From positions 124,001 through 188,000 of the forward strand of contig NZ_JAKFGB010000015.1 in assembly GCF_022267515.1 (NCBI RefSeq): 64,000 nucleotides of DNA, written 5' to 3'. Each line of letters opens with the position of its first letter. Position 1 is the first letter of the stretch. Under the pieces are notes generated by a model that was not told the DNA's origin, did not search any database, and saw only the letters and a list, made by a program, of their open reading frames with translations. The stretch comes from Rubinisphaera margarita (GTDB lineage Bacteria > Planctomycetota > Planctomycetia > Planctomycetales > Planctomycetaceae). Made by a program: the position numbers and the translations under genes. This document shows positions 18,100 through 27,541 of the stretch, one piece after another.

Positions 18100-19162
18100 T
18101 GCTGTGTTCTATAGTGATTTCGTTGATGTTCTCAAGGAACTGATTCGGCAGCCGTGTGTCGTCGGAGCCGAGCATTCCTTCTTCCGTGTGCTGCAGCGAC
18201 TGCTTGAAGAGCGGGGAGCGGTGGTGACCTGGTACGACGGCGTGCTCGTCGCCCGGGGATCCGATCCGTTCTCGACCATGTTCTCGGCTCACATCGACCG
18301 GCACGGGTTGATCTGCACCGGGCCGAACGAGTTTCAGTACGCCGCGTTTGTTGCCGGGAACCGGTCCGACCTGCTCGGGAACTCGGTCTCAGAACAGCTG
18401 ATGAACAAGATCGTCGACCGGTTCGGCTCCCAGCCGGTCATGGCGTATGAGCCGTGGTCCGGCGCGTATCGCGGCTCGGGCGTAGTCGATCGGGCTTACA
18501 TCTGCGAGTTTCGGAACAACCTGATTTTTGAGCTGAAAGACCTCGATCATCTCGTCGCCGGAACGCCGGTGGCGTTCGCCGATCGTCTCACCGTGCAGGA
18601 CGGGCGACTCATCGGGCAGCTCGATAATGTGCTCACCGCAGCCGTGCTCGTGCATCTCTTCTCGATGAACTTCGAGGGGACCTGCTTCTTCACCGCTCAG
18701 GAAGAATCGGGCCGCAGCTGGCGGTATCTGCTCGAATGGTTCCGCCGGTTCGGCTCCTCGGACAACCAGCTGATCGTGGTCGATACGAGCCCGTATCCCG
18801 ATCTGGAATCGGTCTCCCGACAGGACGTGGTGCTGCGAACCCGCGATGCGAACGCCGCCTTCGACGAAGAAACGACCGACTGTGTCCGGGCCTACTGCGA
18901 AGAACTCGGCATCAGCTATTCGTTCAAAGACCGGTACATCGAACAGGCCAACGAAATCACCAACGCGGAAGGCAAACAACCGGCCTCGCTGGGAAGCACC
19001 GAGATGGGCCGCATCACGGCCGCCAGCAACGGCCTCGTCCGCGGCACCACCTTGCAGATCCCAACCATCGGCTACCACACGATGCAGGAATCGGCTTCGA
19101 TCGATTCGGTGAAGGCGTTCATTCGGCTGCTGATGGCGATTTCGGATCTTGAGCCGATGTGA
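18077..19162 (+). CDS. M42-like metallopeptidase
   Basis: 361 residues resembling M42 aminopeptidases (glutamyl aminopeptidase/cellulase M). Metal-site segments in order: SAHIDRHGLI (first His/Asp), GQLDNVLTAAVL (bridging Asp), TAQEESGRSW (catalytic Glu and metal Glu), VVDTSPYPD and the final YHTMQESASIDS (His ligand). It lacks a signal peptide, so is cytoplasmic. In the family these enzymes remove N-terminal residues from peptides; the exact specificity is unknown. It starts inside the 3' end of the preceding gene, and both ATGs at 18077 and 18080 fall in that overlap, suggesting translational coupling. Confidence 0.82.
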   Translation: MMLPNRTDAVFYSDFVDVLKELIRQPCVVGAEHSFFRVLQRLLEERGAVVTWYDGVLVARGSDPFSTMFSAHIDRHGLICTGPNEFQYAAFVAGNRSDLLGNSVSEQLMNKIVDRFGSQPVMAYEPWSGAYRGSGVVDRAYICEFRNNLIFELKDLDHLVAGTPVAFADRLTVQDGRLIGQLDNVLTAAVLVHLFSMNFEGTCFFTAQEESGRSWRYLLEWFRRFGSSDNQLIVVDTSPYPDLESVSRQDVVLRTRDANAAFDEETTDCVRAYCEELGISYSFKDRYIEQANEITNAEGKQPASLGSTEMGRITAASNGLVRGTTLQIPTIGYHTMQESASIDSVKAFIRLLMAISDLEPM

Positions 19163-19181
19163 TTGTAGGAAAGTGAATTTC

Positions 19182-19673
19182 GTGCACGCTCATCCTTCAG
19201 ACGTATTGCAGATCGTTAAGCTGTGCCGCGAGATTATCCAAAACGGAGAGCATTGCGGGAACGTCAAGCAGATTCTGGTCTGTGTCGATCTGATTCCGCG
19301 AAGCCTGAACTCGTCGCGAGCAATGCCGGACCTGAAGGATGCGATCTCGATTCTCACGGAATCAGAGTTGCTCGATCTTTTCGACACATTGGATGCAGAA
19401 CTCGAGATGGAGAAACTGAACTTCAGTCGGGTGCTGGTTATGGCATGCGCACTGGCCTGCATACTCGAAAAGAGAAGCGATCGGGACCGTCACCCCTTCG
19501 AATACCCACCGGGTCGTGCGAGTGAAGATCCGATGGTCGAACACACGCTCATCATGAATAACGTGGATGCCTGGGATGAGACCGTGGTGCAACGGCTCGG
19601 TTTCGATGGACTGCGCAGCGGTGACCCGTTCTGGATTCGGGCAGGCGTATTCGTCGTCGGTTGCTGGCTGTAG
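19182..19673 (+). CDS. Hypothetical protein, about 163 aa
   Basis: I recognise no domain. The start is uncertain: candidates are TTG 19149, GTG 19173 and GTG 19182; the last gives the best spacing from AGGA at 19167-19170. Visible features are an acidic helical middle (TESELLDLFDTLDAELEMEK), a hydrophobic helix with Cys (VLVMACALACILEK) and a hydrophobic C-terminus (FWIRAGVFVVGCWL). Codon use is less GC-biased than in the preceding peptidase gene. Its isolated position and composition would fit an acquired gene, but this is only an impression. Confidence 0.5.
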   Translation: MHAHPSDVLQIVKLCREIIQNGEHCGNVKQILVCVDLIPRSLNSSRAMPDLKDAISILTESELLDLFDTLDAELEMEKLNFSRVLVMACALACILEKRSDRDRHPFEYPPGRASEDPMVEHTLIMNNVDAWDETVVQRLGFDGLRSGDPFWIRAGVFVVGCWL

Positions 19674-19807
19674 TGTCACAAGCATGTGTCCGACTGGATC
19701 CCGAACTGGTTAGATTTGTTATCCAGAACGAGCATGTCCGAATATGTCGCGCTGATCACCCACGGACAGATTCGGAGAGTCCTCAAAGAGGCGAATCTTG
19801 ACTTGCT

Positions 19808-20848
19808 TTAGTGAGTTTCGTGAAGCAGTCGATAGTCGACAATCACCGCCCGGTGGTCGCTCCCGTTGCTTTTCACGGCTTTGCAGCGGATTGGGTGCAT
19901 CTTTGGAGTTGACCAGAGTTGATCGATGCGGATGAGTGGGAAGTCATTGGCGATCGTGCAGCCCCAGCCCACGCCGACTTCGTGAAAAGCGTCCCGCATA
20001 AAGTGCGGCATCTGTTTAAAGATCGCATCGCCCGGAGGAGCGTTGAAGTCTCCGCCGATAACAACGGCATCGGTCTGATCGAACTGCGGAATCGATTTGA
20101 AGATAACTTCCATCTGCGAGCGCTGCGTCCGACGGTTCGCGGTATAGGCTCGCCAGCACGCGGCGTTCCACAAGTCGAATCGGAATGGCGACGCATTCAG
20201 ATGCAGAGGCACGAGGAGAATAGAATGGCCATCGACGTGAATCCGTCCTGCAAGGCAATAGCCAGCTAGTTCGCGGGAGACTGGAACGTTTGACAGCTCA
20301 AAGCGGCTGATGATGGCCAGGTCGCGATCCTTCATGAGGTGACCACTCTCTCCAAAGATCTTGAGCCGCGTTTTCTCAAGCTCCGACGGGCCCACACTTT
20401 CCTCGACGAAGATCACATCCGGCCTATACCGTGCGAGATCAAGGAGAGCAGAAGGAGTATCGAGACAGTTGAGAGTAATGAACCTCAAAGTGCCATCCTC
20501 CTCGGATCGCACCTCTGGAGGAGCCTGCCGATAGAGACCGCGAACCAACGCAGGCGGAGTGTCGGAGAGGAAAAGTGTTACACCGATCATGAGGACGATC
20601 AGCATGCAATACCGGCGGCTCAACAACAGGCCGAACAGCATCGCAATACCGCTGAGTGAAATCGTCCAGACCCAGACGGGAAAAACGGTGATCACCGCCA
20701 AATGATCCGGCCGTCGCAGATAGACAACTTCAAGTCCGACAGCGACAAGGATGAACAGCATTGCGATCCAACGGAAATAGGGCGACTGCGTGCGTGAAGT
20801 CGCTTCTGGTTCAGCGGATTCAACGGGATGATCGGGAGCGTCTTCCAT
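19808..20848 (-). CDS. Membrane-anchored endonuclease/exonuclease/phosphatase-family protein
   Basis: 346 residues from the ATG at 20848; a TTG at 20899 that overlaps the upstream stop (TTGA) is an alternative start. The N-terminal third has three hydrophobic segments (YFRWIAMLFILVAVGLEVVY, VFPVWVWTISLSGIAMLFGL, MLIVLMIGVTLFLSD). The rest is an EEP-fold domain: FITLNCLD, IFVEESVGP, VVIGGDFNAPPGD (catalytic Asp/Asn), RIDQLW and SNGSDHRAVIVDY (catalytic His). Such membrane-linked EEP proteins are phosphodiesterases of unknown substrate. It lies in an operon behind TadE and TadG, and so may act on something at the cell surface. Confidence 0.85.
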   Translation of the reverse strand: MEDAPDHPVESAEPEATSRTQSPYFRWIAMLFILVAVGLEVVYLRRPDHLAVITVFPVWVWTISLSGIAMLFGLLLSRRYCMLIVLMIGVTLFLSDTPPALVRGLYRQAPPEVRSEEDGTLRFITLNCLDTPSALLDLARYRPDVIFVEESVGPSELEKTRLKIFGESGHLMKDRDLAIISRFELSNVPVSRELAGYCLAGRIHVDGHSILLVPLHLNASPFRFDLWNAACWRAYTANRRTQRSQMEVIFKSIPQFDQTDAVVIGGDFNAPPGDAIFKQMPHFMRDAFHEVGVGWGCTIANDFPLIRIDQLWSTPKMHPIRCKAVKSNGSDHRAVIVDYRLLHETH

Positions 20849-20895
20849 GTCAGACAGCGTACCCTGTTTGAGAGTGCTGGTGAACACTACCGGGC

Positions 20896-22401
20896 TCAAT
20901 GCACCAGCAGGGGGCAGGTGTAGACGCAGTCGCTGTAGCTGTCGGGTTGGTCGGGGCAGGCTTTGAGGACGAACTGGCTCATCATCGGTGCGGGTTGGAA
21001 CTTCACGTAGTGGGCGATGCCCAGGTCGCGGACTTCGGTGATGACCACGCCGCCGAAGCCGACGATGCGGTACGGCTCGTCCATCTGCAGCAGGCCCTTC
21101 ACTTTGTTGCCGACTGTCCCGGACAACGTTTCGAACAACGGCATGATTCGAGGCTCGCCGACGATCGACCTCAAGTCGTCGAAAACATCGAGCGGAATGG
21201 ATTCATCGCCGTAGCGGGTGAAGGGGAGATACAACCGCTCTCCGATGTCGTCCTTATTGACGCCCTCGAGCAGTTGACGCCGGATGTCTGGCACGTCCGG
21301 TTGGCCGGACCCGCCGGACAGGTTGAGCGTGACCACAGTTGCCGGGGTTTTCAGCAGACTGTCCAGGGCATCGGAGAGAGGATCGCTTTGTCCGGTCAGA
21401 CCGCCGAGCAGTTTCTTCAGAGGATTGATCTTTTCCACCACGGGTTCAAGTCGTTCGGCGGGTTTGTTGAGAACGATCACTTCCCAGATGTTATCGGATC
21501 CGCGAGAGATCTGATTGTTGTCCTCATTCCAGACCTGTTCATCGATCAGGATGACGGGGCGGCCGTCGGGACCGAGAATCTGCTGAGCGAGCGGGACGCC
21601 GTTGACAACGCCATTGCCGAGACGCAGGGCCCGCCACACGGTGATATCCATCGCGAAGGGCAGAACACGGGCACCGGGCCGGACGCCGTATCCTTTGAAC
21701 CGAACGGCGGTTGCTGTCGCTTTTACGGAGGCAAACTTGTGTCCCAGGGCCGGTCCAAAGAAGAGCGTCATCGGCTCGTTGATCGTGGTATCACGACGGG
21801 CAGTGACCCGCACGGCGTTCAGATCGCTGTAATCGGGCGGGACGAGCAGCAGGTTTTCCACAATGCCTGTCACGCTGCCGAGGATGCCGGGAAGCGGTAA
21901 CAGTGGAGGCGCGTCGATATGCGATTTCTGGTAGAAGACGGAAATGTCATCCCGTCGCTGCTGGAACTGCGAAACGCCCATCACGGGATTCAGTCCCGCA
22001 TACAGCTGGGCCATTTCGTAAGCGCCTTCGAGCGGTTCTTTCTGCTGAGGCTTGATGACCGACAATTCGGTATCGGACAGCCGGGCCGAAGTTTCCAGGT
22101 CGTGACCAAGCTTCACGGCAAGGACATCGGGCACGCCCAGATTCAACGCCAGTGGAGACTTGAGCGGGAAGTGCGGTTTGGCTGAGGGACGCAACGCGGA
22201 AACCCCGGCCAACGCAGCGGCGTCGGCGTTGCGCTGCAACTCTGTGCGGACCAGATAGACGGCTCCGAGATCGATGGCGAACGCGACCATCGCCAGCAGC
22301 ACGGGCAGGAGCAGGGCAATTAGCAGCAATACGGCACCACGGCGATGATTGACCGAGTGGCGATTCTCAATGGTTGTAGATTCAACGGAAGTGGATCTCA
22401 T
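20896..22401 (-). CDS. TadG-like Flp pilus assembly protein
   Basis: 501 residues. The N-terminus has RRGAVLLLIALLLPVLLAMVAFAIDLGAVYLVRTELQ, the hydrophobic pseudopilin-like segment of TadG-like proteins, followed by QRNADAAALAGVSALRP, a run typical of the family. The long remaining part is predicted to lie outside the membrane and has no recognised domain. AGAGGTG lies before the ATG at 22401. It follows tadE by 45 bases on the same strand and precedes the EEP gene. The Tad ATPase, secretin and major Flp pilin genes are not in the window, so these pseudopilins may serve a machine encoded elsewhere. Confidence 0.85.
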   Translation of the reverse strand: MRSTSVESTTIENRHSVNHRRGAVLLLIALLLPVLLAMVAFAIDLGAVYLVRTELQRNADAAALAGVSALRPSAKPHFPLKSPLALNLGVPDVLAVKLGHDLETSARLSDTELSVIKPQQKEPLEGAYEMAQLYAGLNPVMGVSQFQQRRDDISVFYQKSHIDAPPLLPLPGILGSVTGIVENLLLVPPDYSDLNAVRVTARRDTTINEPMTLFFGPALGHKFASVKATATAVRFKGYGVRPGARVLPFAMDITVWRALRLGNGVVNGVPLAQQILGPDGRPVILIDEQVWNEDNNQISRGSDNIWEVIVLNKPAERLEPVVEKINPLKKLLGGLTGQSDPLSDALDSLLKTPATVVTLNLSGGSGQPDVPDIRRQLLEGVNKDDIGERLYLPFTRYGDESIPLDVFDDLRSIVGEPRIMPLFETLSGTVGNKVKGLLQMDEPYRIVGFGGVVITEVRDLGIAHYVKFQPAPMMSQFVLKACPDQPDSYSDCVYTCPLLVH

Positions 22402-22446
22402 GGGGTCACCTCTTAAGGATGCTCTTTCGCAGTCGGATCAGTATTT

Positions 22447-22863
22447 TCAATACGAAGCATCGGATCGCATCACGGTATTGGCACGCAGCGAGCGGCCCTT
22501 CAGAAAGAAGGGCGAGGGCAACCAGGAAACCTTGTCGAATGGAACGTGAATCGCCACCGTTAATGGTTTCCCAAAGCTGACCTTTCCGGTCCCGGGAGTC
22601 ACCTGGATCGCGGCTCCGGAGATGCCACAGGCTTTCAGGTGATCGGTCACGGTCTGCCGGACATGAGTGGCGGAGGAGCCATCGAGAATGGCTTGCCGGG
22701 CACCTTCACGAGATGCGTTCGTGATCATCTGCTGGACCATCAACAGACGGCCGAATTCAATGATGCCGAAGATGAGAGTAAACAGCAGTGGAGCTACGAG
22801 CGCGAACTCCACCAGGGCGGCTCCGCGACGGCGTGAGTCACGCGGCTTTCGATAGCGATTCAT
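22447..22863 (-). CDS. TadE-like pseudopilin
   Basis: 138 residues. The start of the protein reads RRRGAALVEFALVAPLLFTLIFGIIEFGRLLMVQQMITNASREGARQA, which is the TadE domain with the conserved VEFALVAPLL segment and the Glu of IIEFGR. It is a minor pilin-like protein of the tight adherence (Flp) system, processed in homologues and located in the inner membrane. GGAG lies six bases before the ATG. First gene of the TadE-TadG-EEP operon. Confidence 0.9.
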   Translation of the reverse strand: MNRYRKPRDSRRRGAALVEFALVAPLLFTLIFGIIEFGRLLMVQQMITNASREGARQAILDGSSATHVRQTVTDHLKACGISGAAIQVTPGTGKVSFGKPLTVAIHVPFDKVSWLPSPFFLKGRSLRANTVMRSDASY

Positions 22864-23131
22864 GAAAAACTCCGGAGATAGACTGCGAACGGGACTGCAA
22901 TCAATGCTAGAACGCGTCTTGAAAGGCGGGCTGTTGCTGGCTCACCGAAAGCGGCCAGTGAGGTTTCCGCCTCGCAGACCGCAATCAATGTGCGACGTTG
23001 ACCGACCGCGCCAGCTGGTCGGGTTGTGCATGTTCAGATATGACGGCCGCCTGTACAATGAGAAATGAGGGAGTCACCCGACCGCTGCTAAGGTGATCCT
23101 CTGTTGTCGAAACTGAGGGATTCACCGCAAC

Positions 23132-23353
23132 ATGACCGAACGCATTCGCACCGGCCGATATCGGCACTACAAAGGCCCCGAGTACATCGTGCTCGGCGTG
23201 GCCCGTCACAGTGAGACCGAAGAAGAACTGGTCGTGTATCGAACCGACTACGGAGATCGCGGGCTGTGGGTTCGGCCGCTGACGATGTTCACGGAGAACG
23301 TCGAGTTCAAGGGAAAGCAGATTCCCCGCTTCGAATTTCTGGCGGACGAATAA
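23132..23353 (+). CDS. DUF1653-domain protein, 73 aa
   Basis: Small complete DUF1653 protein. Conserved features are GRYRHYKGPEYIVLGVARHSET, the VVYRTDYGDRGLWVRPLTMF core and the C-terminal FEFL. The family is found widely as a stand-alone domain of unknown function, often called a small SH3-like protein. It is followed 33 bases later by the serpin gene on the same strand and could be co-transcribed with it. No strong ribosome-binding site is seen. Confidence 0.88.
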   Translation: MTERIRTGRYRHYKGPEYIVLGVARHSETEEELVVYRTDYGDRGLWVRPLTMFTENVEFKGKQIPRFEFLADE

Positions 23354-23386
23354 ACAACGGGCCTCGCGCAAGAGCAGGAGTCAACG

Positions 23387-24895
23387 ATGGAACGGATTCA
23401 GATCCCCTGTCTGGTGGTGCTGTTGGCACTCGGATGCTCCAAGAACCCGGAAGTGGATGAGGCAACCGTGAAGCAGAACCTCAAGCAGATCGGCCTGGCT
23501 CTCCAGAACTATCGCGAGACCTATCGGGAGCAGCCGTCCGGCGAACAGACGGCAAGGCGACATGTCCTGATTGCGGATGCCGAGTACTACAAAGACGGAC
23601 CCCAGCAGAGCCGCCCGGCAGACGGAACGATTCCGGCTGGTGAACGGGTCGAGATTCTGGAAAACGCGGGCAGCTATGTGCTTGTCCTGTCTGATTCCGG
23701 AATCGAGGGCTACGTCAGTGCCGAAGCGCTTTCGGAACAGACTGGGTTGATCGATGATACCGTGCACGTGGTCGAGGGGAGCAATCAGTTTGCACTCGAT
23801 CTTTACTCGCAGCTCGCTTCTGAAGACGGGAACCTGTTCTATTCGCCCGGCAGTATTTCGCTCGCTCTGGCGATGACTTATGCCGGTGCGGCTGGAGAAA
23901 CGCAGACCGAGATGGCGGAGACGCTGCACTTTCCGAAGGACGCCGAACAGCTGCATCAGGGGATGCAGGTGCTGCAGGAGTTCTGGCGGCAACCGTCGAA
24001 GCAGACCGGCGTAGAGCTTCGTATCGCCAACCGTCTCTGGGGGCAGGAGAACTATGAGTTCCTTCCCGAGTTTCAGACGGTGACGCGGACGAACTATGGA
24101 GCCGAACTGGTTGAACTCGACTTCACAAAAGCGGATACGGCCCGCCAGCGAATCAATGAGTGGGTCGCCAAGCAGACCGAAAAGAAGATCACCGAATTGA
24201 TTCCGCAGGGCGGACTTTCACCCTCTGCGAAGCTCGTGCTCACTAACGCGGTTTACTTTTTGGGGAACTGGGATTCCCCGTTCAAAGCCGACCGAACGAA
24301 GAAAGAGCCGTTTCATGTCGCGGCTGAAGAGAAGATCGATGTCGACATGATGTTCCAGGCCGATTCCTTCCAGTACGGCGAGAACGATCTGCTGCAGGTT
24401 CTCGAACTTCCGTATGCGGAGCGGAACTTCTCGATGTTCGTTTTCCTGCCACGTAAAGTCGACGGACTTTCGAAGCTGGAAGAGCAGCTGACGGCTGAGA
24501 ATGTGCGAACGTGGATCGAAGAAGTCTATCGGGAGAACGAGGTCCAGGTTCATCTGCCGAAGTTCAAGACGACCTCGCAATTTGAACTGGGCACGATTCT
24601 TCAGCAGATGGGGATGTCGACGGCGTTCAAGGCCGAAGCCGCGGACTTCACCGGCATGACTGGCGGGCGGGATCTATTTATTTCCGCGGTCCATCACAAA
24701 GCCTTCGTCGACGTGAACGAGAAGGGGACCGAAGCGGCTGCCGCGACCGGCGTGGTCATGGCTCCGACGTCGGCCCCGATCGAGCCGGAAGAACCCAAAG
24801 TGTTTCGAGCCGATCACCCGTTCGTCTTCGCGATCCGCGACAATCGAACCGGCATGCTGCTGTTCGTCGGGCGCATAATCAATCCGCTCAAATAA
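23387..24895 (+). CDS. Serpin with lipoprotein leader and SH3-like domain
   Basis: 502 residues, AGGAG six bases before the ATG. The leader IPCLVVLLALGCSKN ends in a lipobox-like cysteine. Residues about 25-45 (VKQNLKQIGLALQNYRETY) match the start of DUF1559 pseudopilin-like proteins. An SH3-like segment follows (IPAGERVEILENAGSYVLVL, GIEGYVSAEAL). From about residue 125 a full serpin fold runs to the end: NLFYSPGSISLALAMTYAGA, LVLTNAVYFLGNWDSPF, HHKAFVDVNEKGTEAAAATG (hinge) and DHPFVFAIRDNRTGMLLFVGRI. Counting from the hinge, the reactive bond would be Thr461-Ser462. Small alanines in the hinge predict an inhibitory serpin, probably anchored outside the cytoplasmic membrane. Confidence 0.93.
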   Translation: MERIQIPCLVVLLALGCSKNPEVDEATVKQNLKQIGLALQNYRETYREQPSGEQTARRHVLIADAEYYKDGPQQSRPADGTIPAGERVEILENAGSYVLVLSDSGIEGYVSAEALSEQTGLIDDTVHVVEGSNQFALDLYSQLASEDGNLFYSPGSISLALAMTYAGAAGETQTEMAETLHFPKDAEQLHQGMQVLQEFWRQPSKQTGVELRIANRLWGQENYEFLPEFQTVTRTNYGAELVELDFTKADTARQRINEWVAKQTEKKITELIPQGGLSPSAKLVLTNAVYFLGNWDSPFKADRTKKEPFHVAAEEKIDVDMMFQADSFQYGENDLLQVLELPYAERNFSMFVFLPRKVDGLSKLEEQLTAENVRTWIEEVYRENEVQVHLPKFKTTSQFELGTILQQMGMSTAFKAEAADFTGMTGGRDLFISAVHHKAFVDVNEKGTEAAAATGVVMAPTSAPIEPEEPKVFRADHPFVFAIRDNRTGMLLFVGRIINPLK

Positions 24896-25095
24896 AGGAG
24901 AAGAAACGGGGCTCGCCGCCACAGGTGTAGCATTTCGCAACATTTCTGGTGAACAAGTGTCGGAAATTTCGACAAATCGGCCAGAAAGTTGAGGAAGAGT
25001 GCGACATTCGGATCGTTTCGCTCGTCAGTGAAAGGCAGCCGGAATGTGCTGTCGAGTCCGATCAGGAAGAAAACATCCTGCCGAGGAGTTTCCCC

Positions 25096-26547
25096 GTGTC
25101 CGCCCTCACTGCTGCCCCCAACCGTCGTCCAGCCGCACTTCGCATTCTGAAGCAGCTTCGCGAAATGGAAGTGATCACCGCCGATCGTCTCGAAGAGATT
25201 CTGCTCCATTGGCGACGCGAGAACCTGAGCGTCGCCGAGGGGCTCAAGAGTCTGGTCAAAGCCAAAGAGCTGACCCGCTTCCAGGCGATGCGTCTGTATT
25301 CGGGCAAAGGCGACTCGTTGCTGCTGGGGAACTATGTCCTGGTCGACAAGATTGGTGCCGGCGGAATGGGCGACGTTTATCTCGCCGAGCATCGCCGCAT
25401 GAAACGCCGAGTGGCTCTCAAGGTGCTGTCCTCGAAGTACACCGAGAACGAACAGATGCAGCAGCGATTTCGCCGCGAGATCGTTGCCGTCGGACGGCTG
25501 TCGCATCCGCATATCGTGACCGCCTTCGATGCCGATGAATCTGAGGGAACGCACTTCCTCGTGATGGAATATATTCCCGGGGAGGATCTGGGGGCTTACG
25601 TAAAAACTCACGGTCCGTTGACCACGATTGCCACGACCAGCTGTGTTCTGCAGGCGGCTCGCGGACTGCAGTTCGCACATCGGTCCCATGTCATTCACCG
25701 GGATATCAAACCTCAGAATCTGCTGGTTGATGCCCAGGGGCAGGTGAAGATTCTCGATCTCGGTCTGGCTCGCTTCGAACGGGAATCGCAGACGGAAGAC
25801 GGACTGACCGGTGATGGGGCATTGATGGGAACCGTCGATTTCATGGCGCCCGAACAGGCGCTGGATACCCATTCGGCTGATGCCCGCAGCGATATTTATT
25901 CACTCGGCTGCACGTTGTTTTATCTGCTGACGGGGAACCCGATGTATGCCGGGTCCACTCTGGTGGAGAAGGTGCTGGCTCATCGTGACGAGCCGATTCC
26001 TCAACTGCCGTTGCATATCGACGCCGAGCTCGACCGGATCTATTGCCAGATGGTCGCCAAGCGGCCCGAGGAGCGTTATCAGTCGACCGATGAACTCATC
26101 ATCGACCTTGAGCGACTGCTCGAACGTCTGCAAACGACTGAAACCGTGATTGACGGTCCCCTGATGCCGAGCATCGTGTCGAAGAGTTCGACGCCTTCCA
26201 GCATCTGGTCATTCGATGCGGCTTCGGAGATCCGCAGCCGTTCCAACCGGTCGACGGTGAATGCCTGCCGCATGAGCCAGTCGACCGTTCTTGTGGCCCC
26301 GCCGGTCTTCGAGAGCGAACAGAAATTCGTGGTCGATCGAACGACCTGGACGATGGTCGGCCTGGCGACCGCCGCTCTGATCCTGCTCGTTATTGGATTG
26401 CTGCCTCGGACAGAACTCTCAAACGGCGGCTCGTCGTCGGCTGGCTTAGCGATCGGGCGTTTCGGCTCAGCCGACAGCCGGGCAGTGCCTCAGGCGGCGT
26501 TCACCTCGAGCTGCACGACCCACTGTCCCACCGCAGTCGGGAAGTAG
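25096..26547 (+). CDS. Hanks-type Ser/Thr protein kinase, membrane-anchored
   Basis: 483 residues from a GTG at 25096, chosen because GAGGAG lies seven bases upstream; the frame is open back to 24949 but that stretch is not kinase-like. About 70 residues precede the kinase domain. Gly-rich loop IGAGGMGDVYLAE, ATP-binding Lys109 in VALKVL, catalytic Asp203 in VIHRDIKPQN, DLG in place of DFG, and MAPEQ in the activation segment are all present. The C-terminus has a membrane segment (MVGLATAALILLVIGLLP) and a short outer tail with two Cys. It follows the serpin gene and is of the PknB-like bacterial class; the substrates are unknown. Confidence 0.93.
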   Translation: MSALTAAPNRRPAALRILKQLREMEVITADRLEEILLHWRRENLSVAEGLKSLVKAKELTRFQAMRLYSGKGDSLLLGNYVLVDKIGAGGMGDVYLAEHRRMKRRVALKVLSSKYTENEQMQQRFRREIVAVGRLSHPHIVTAFDADESEGTHFLVMEYIPGEDLGAYVKTHGPLTTIATTSCVLQAARGLQFAHRSHVIHRDIKPQNLLVDAQGQVKILDLGLARFERESQTEDGLTGDGALMGTVDFMAPEQALDTHSADARSDIYSLGCTLFYLLTGNPMYAGSTLVEKVLAHRDEPIPQLPLHIDAELDRIYCQMVAKRPEERYQSTDELIIDLERLLERLQTTETVIDGPLMPSIVSKSSTPSSIWSFDAASEIRSRSNRSTVNACRMSQSTVLVAPPVFESEQKFVVDRTTWTMVGLATAALILLVIGLLPRTELSNGGSSSAGLAIGRFGSADSRAVPQAAFTSSCTTHCPTAVGK

Positions 26548-26628
26548 GCTCAAGCTTGCAAAGTCCCGGAGATCGTGTCATTTTCCGCTTCGTAAAGCCG
26601 CTGTCTCCTGTTTTGTGCAAAGCCGAAA

Positions 26629-27372
26629 ATGCCCCAATCTCTCGCGACCTGTCTGCTGCCTCAACTGGCCACTCCCGAAATTCTCGCGAACTCCCGCGTG
26701 GTGGTGATCGATATTCTGCGGGCGTCCAGCACGATTTGCACGGCGCTGGCGAACGGCTCCGAAGTGGTGATTCCCTGTGAAGACGTCGAGACGGCTCATC
26801 AGCTCAAACGGGACGCGGCGGCCAACCCCCCGCTGCTGGGCGGAGAACGGGGAGGCGTGAAGCTGCCCGATTTCGATCTCGGAAACTCTCCCCGGGAATA
26901 CGACGAAGAGACGGTCTCGGGGCGTTCGATTGTGTTCACTACGACAAATGGAACCCGCGCTCTGCATCGGAGTGTTTCGGCTGCCCAGGTGGCCGTCGGC
27001 TGCTTTCTGAATTGCGAAGCCGTCGTCGACTGGCTGGAGAGTGGGAATCAACCGGTCGTGCTGATGTGTGCCGGCACCGACGGTCATATCACTCTCGAAG
27101 ACTGCCTGTTCGCCGGTTTGCTGGCCGACCGACTGGTGCAGCGGAATCAGCAACTGCCAATCGACGATCCGACACGGATCTGTCTCGATGTCTATCACAC
27201 CGCTGCCAGTCGTCTCGATGGAACCCTGCTGCAACTCCGGTCCTCCCGCGGCGGGCAGAACCTGCAGAACCTCGGCATGGGGGAGGACATCAATTACTGC
27301 GCCCAGGTCGATATCCTCGACCTCGTCCCGGTCTGGGATCCGACAGCAAACCGCATCACGCCGCTAAAGTGA
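26629..27372 (+). CDS. comB: 2-phosphosulfolactate phosphatase family (ComB)
   Basis: 247 residues of the ComB family, Mg-dependent enzymes that dephosphorylate (2R)-phospho-3-sulfolactate in coenzyme M synthesis in methanogens. Matches: VVVIDILRASSTICTALANG, GERGGVKLPDFDLGNSPREY, FTTTNGTRALHRS and CAGTDGHITLEDCLFAG. Bacterial members occur outside methanogenesis and their true role is often unsettled, so the family is sure and the reaction is inferred. No ComA or ComC partner is adjacent. It begins 81 bases after the kinase gene, on the same strand. Confidence 0.88.
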   Translation: MPQSLATCLLPQLATPEILANSRVVVIDILRASSTICTALANGSEVVIPCEDVETAHQLKRDAAANPPLLGGERGGVKLPDFDLGNSPREYDEETVSGRSIVFTTTNGTRALHRSVSAAQVAVGCFLNCEAVVDWLESGNQPVVLMCAGTDGHITLEDCLFAGLLADRLVQRNQQLPIDDPTRICLDVYHTAASRLDGTLLQLRSSRGGQNLQNLGMGEDINYCAQVDILDLVPVWDPTANRITPLK

Positions 27373-27541
27373 CCAGTCTTCGGAGATTGGAGTCTCCCGC
27401 ATCGACGCAGAACTGCTAAGCTGGAAAGACGCGGCGTCTCTCCAGGGACGTTCGCTATTTTCTAAGAAGGTCGGAATCCCGTTTTTCGAATGCATTCGTT
27501 AGCTGTGGGATCCCGGGCGCTTTTTAACCGGATCAGATGCG

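Noticed and set aside
19734..19811. A possible 25-residue peptide gene starting MSEYVALITHGQ
   Set aside because: No ribosome-binding site, and its stop overlaps the end of the EEP gene; too short to support without conservation data.
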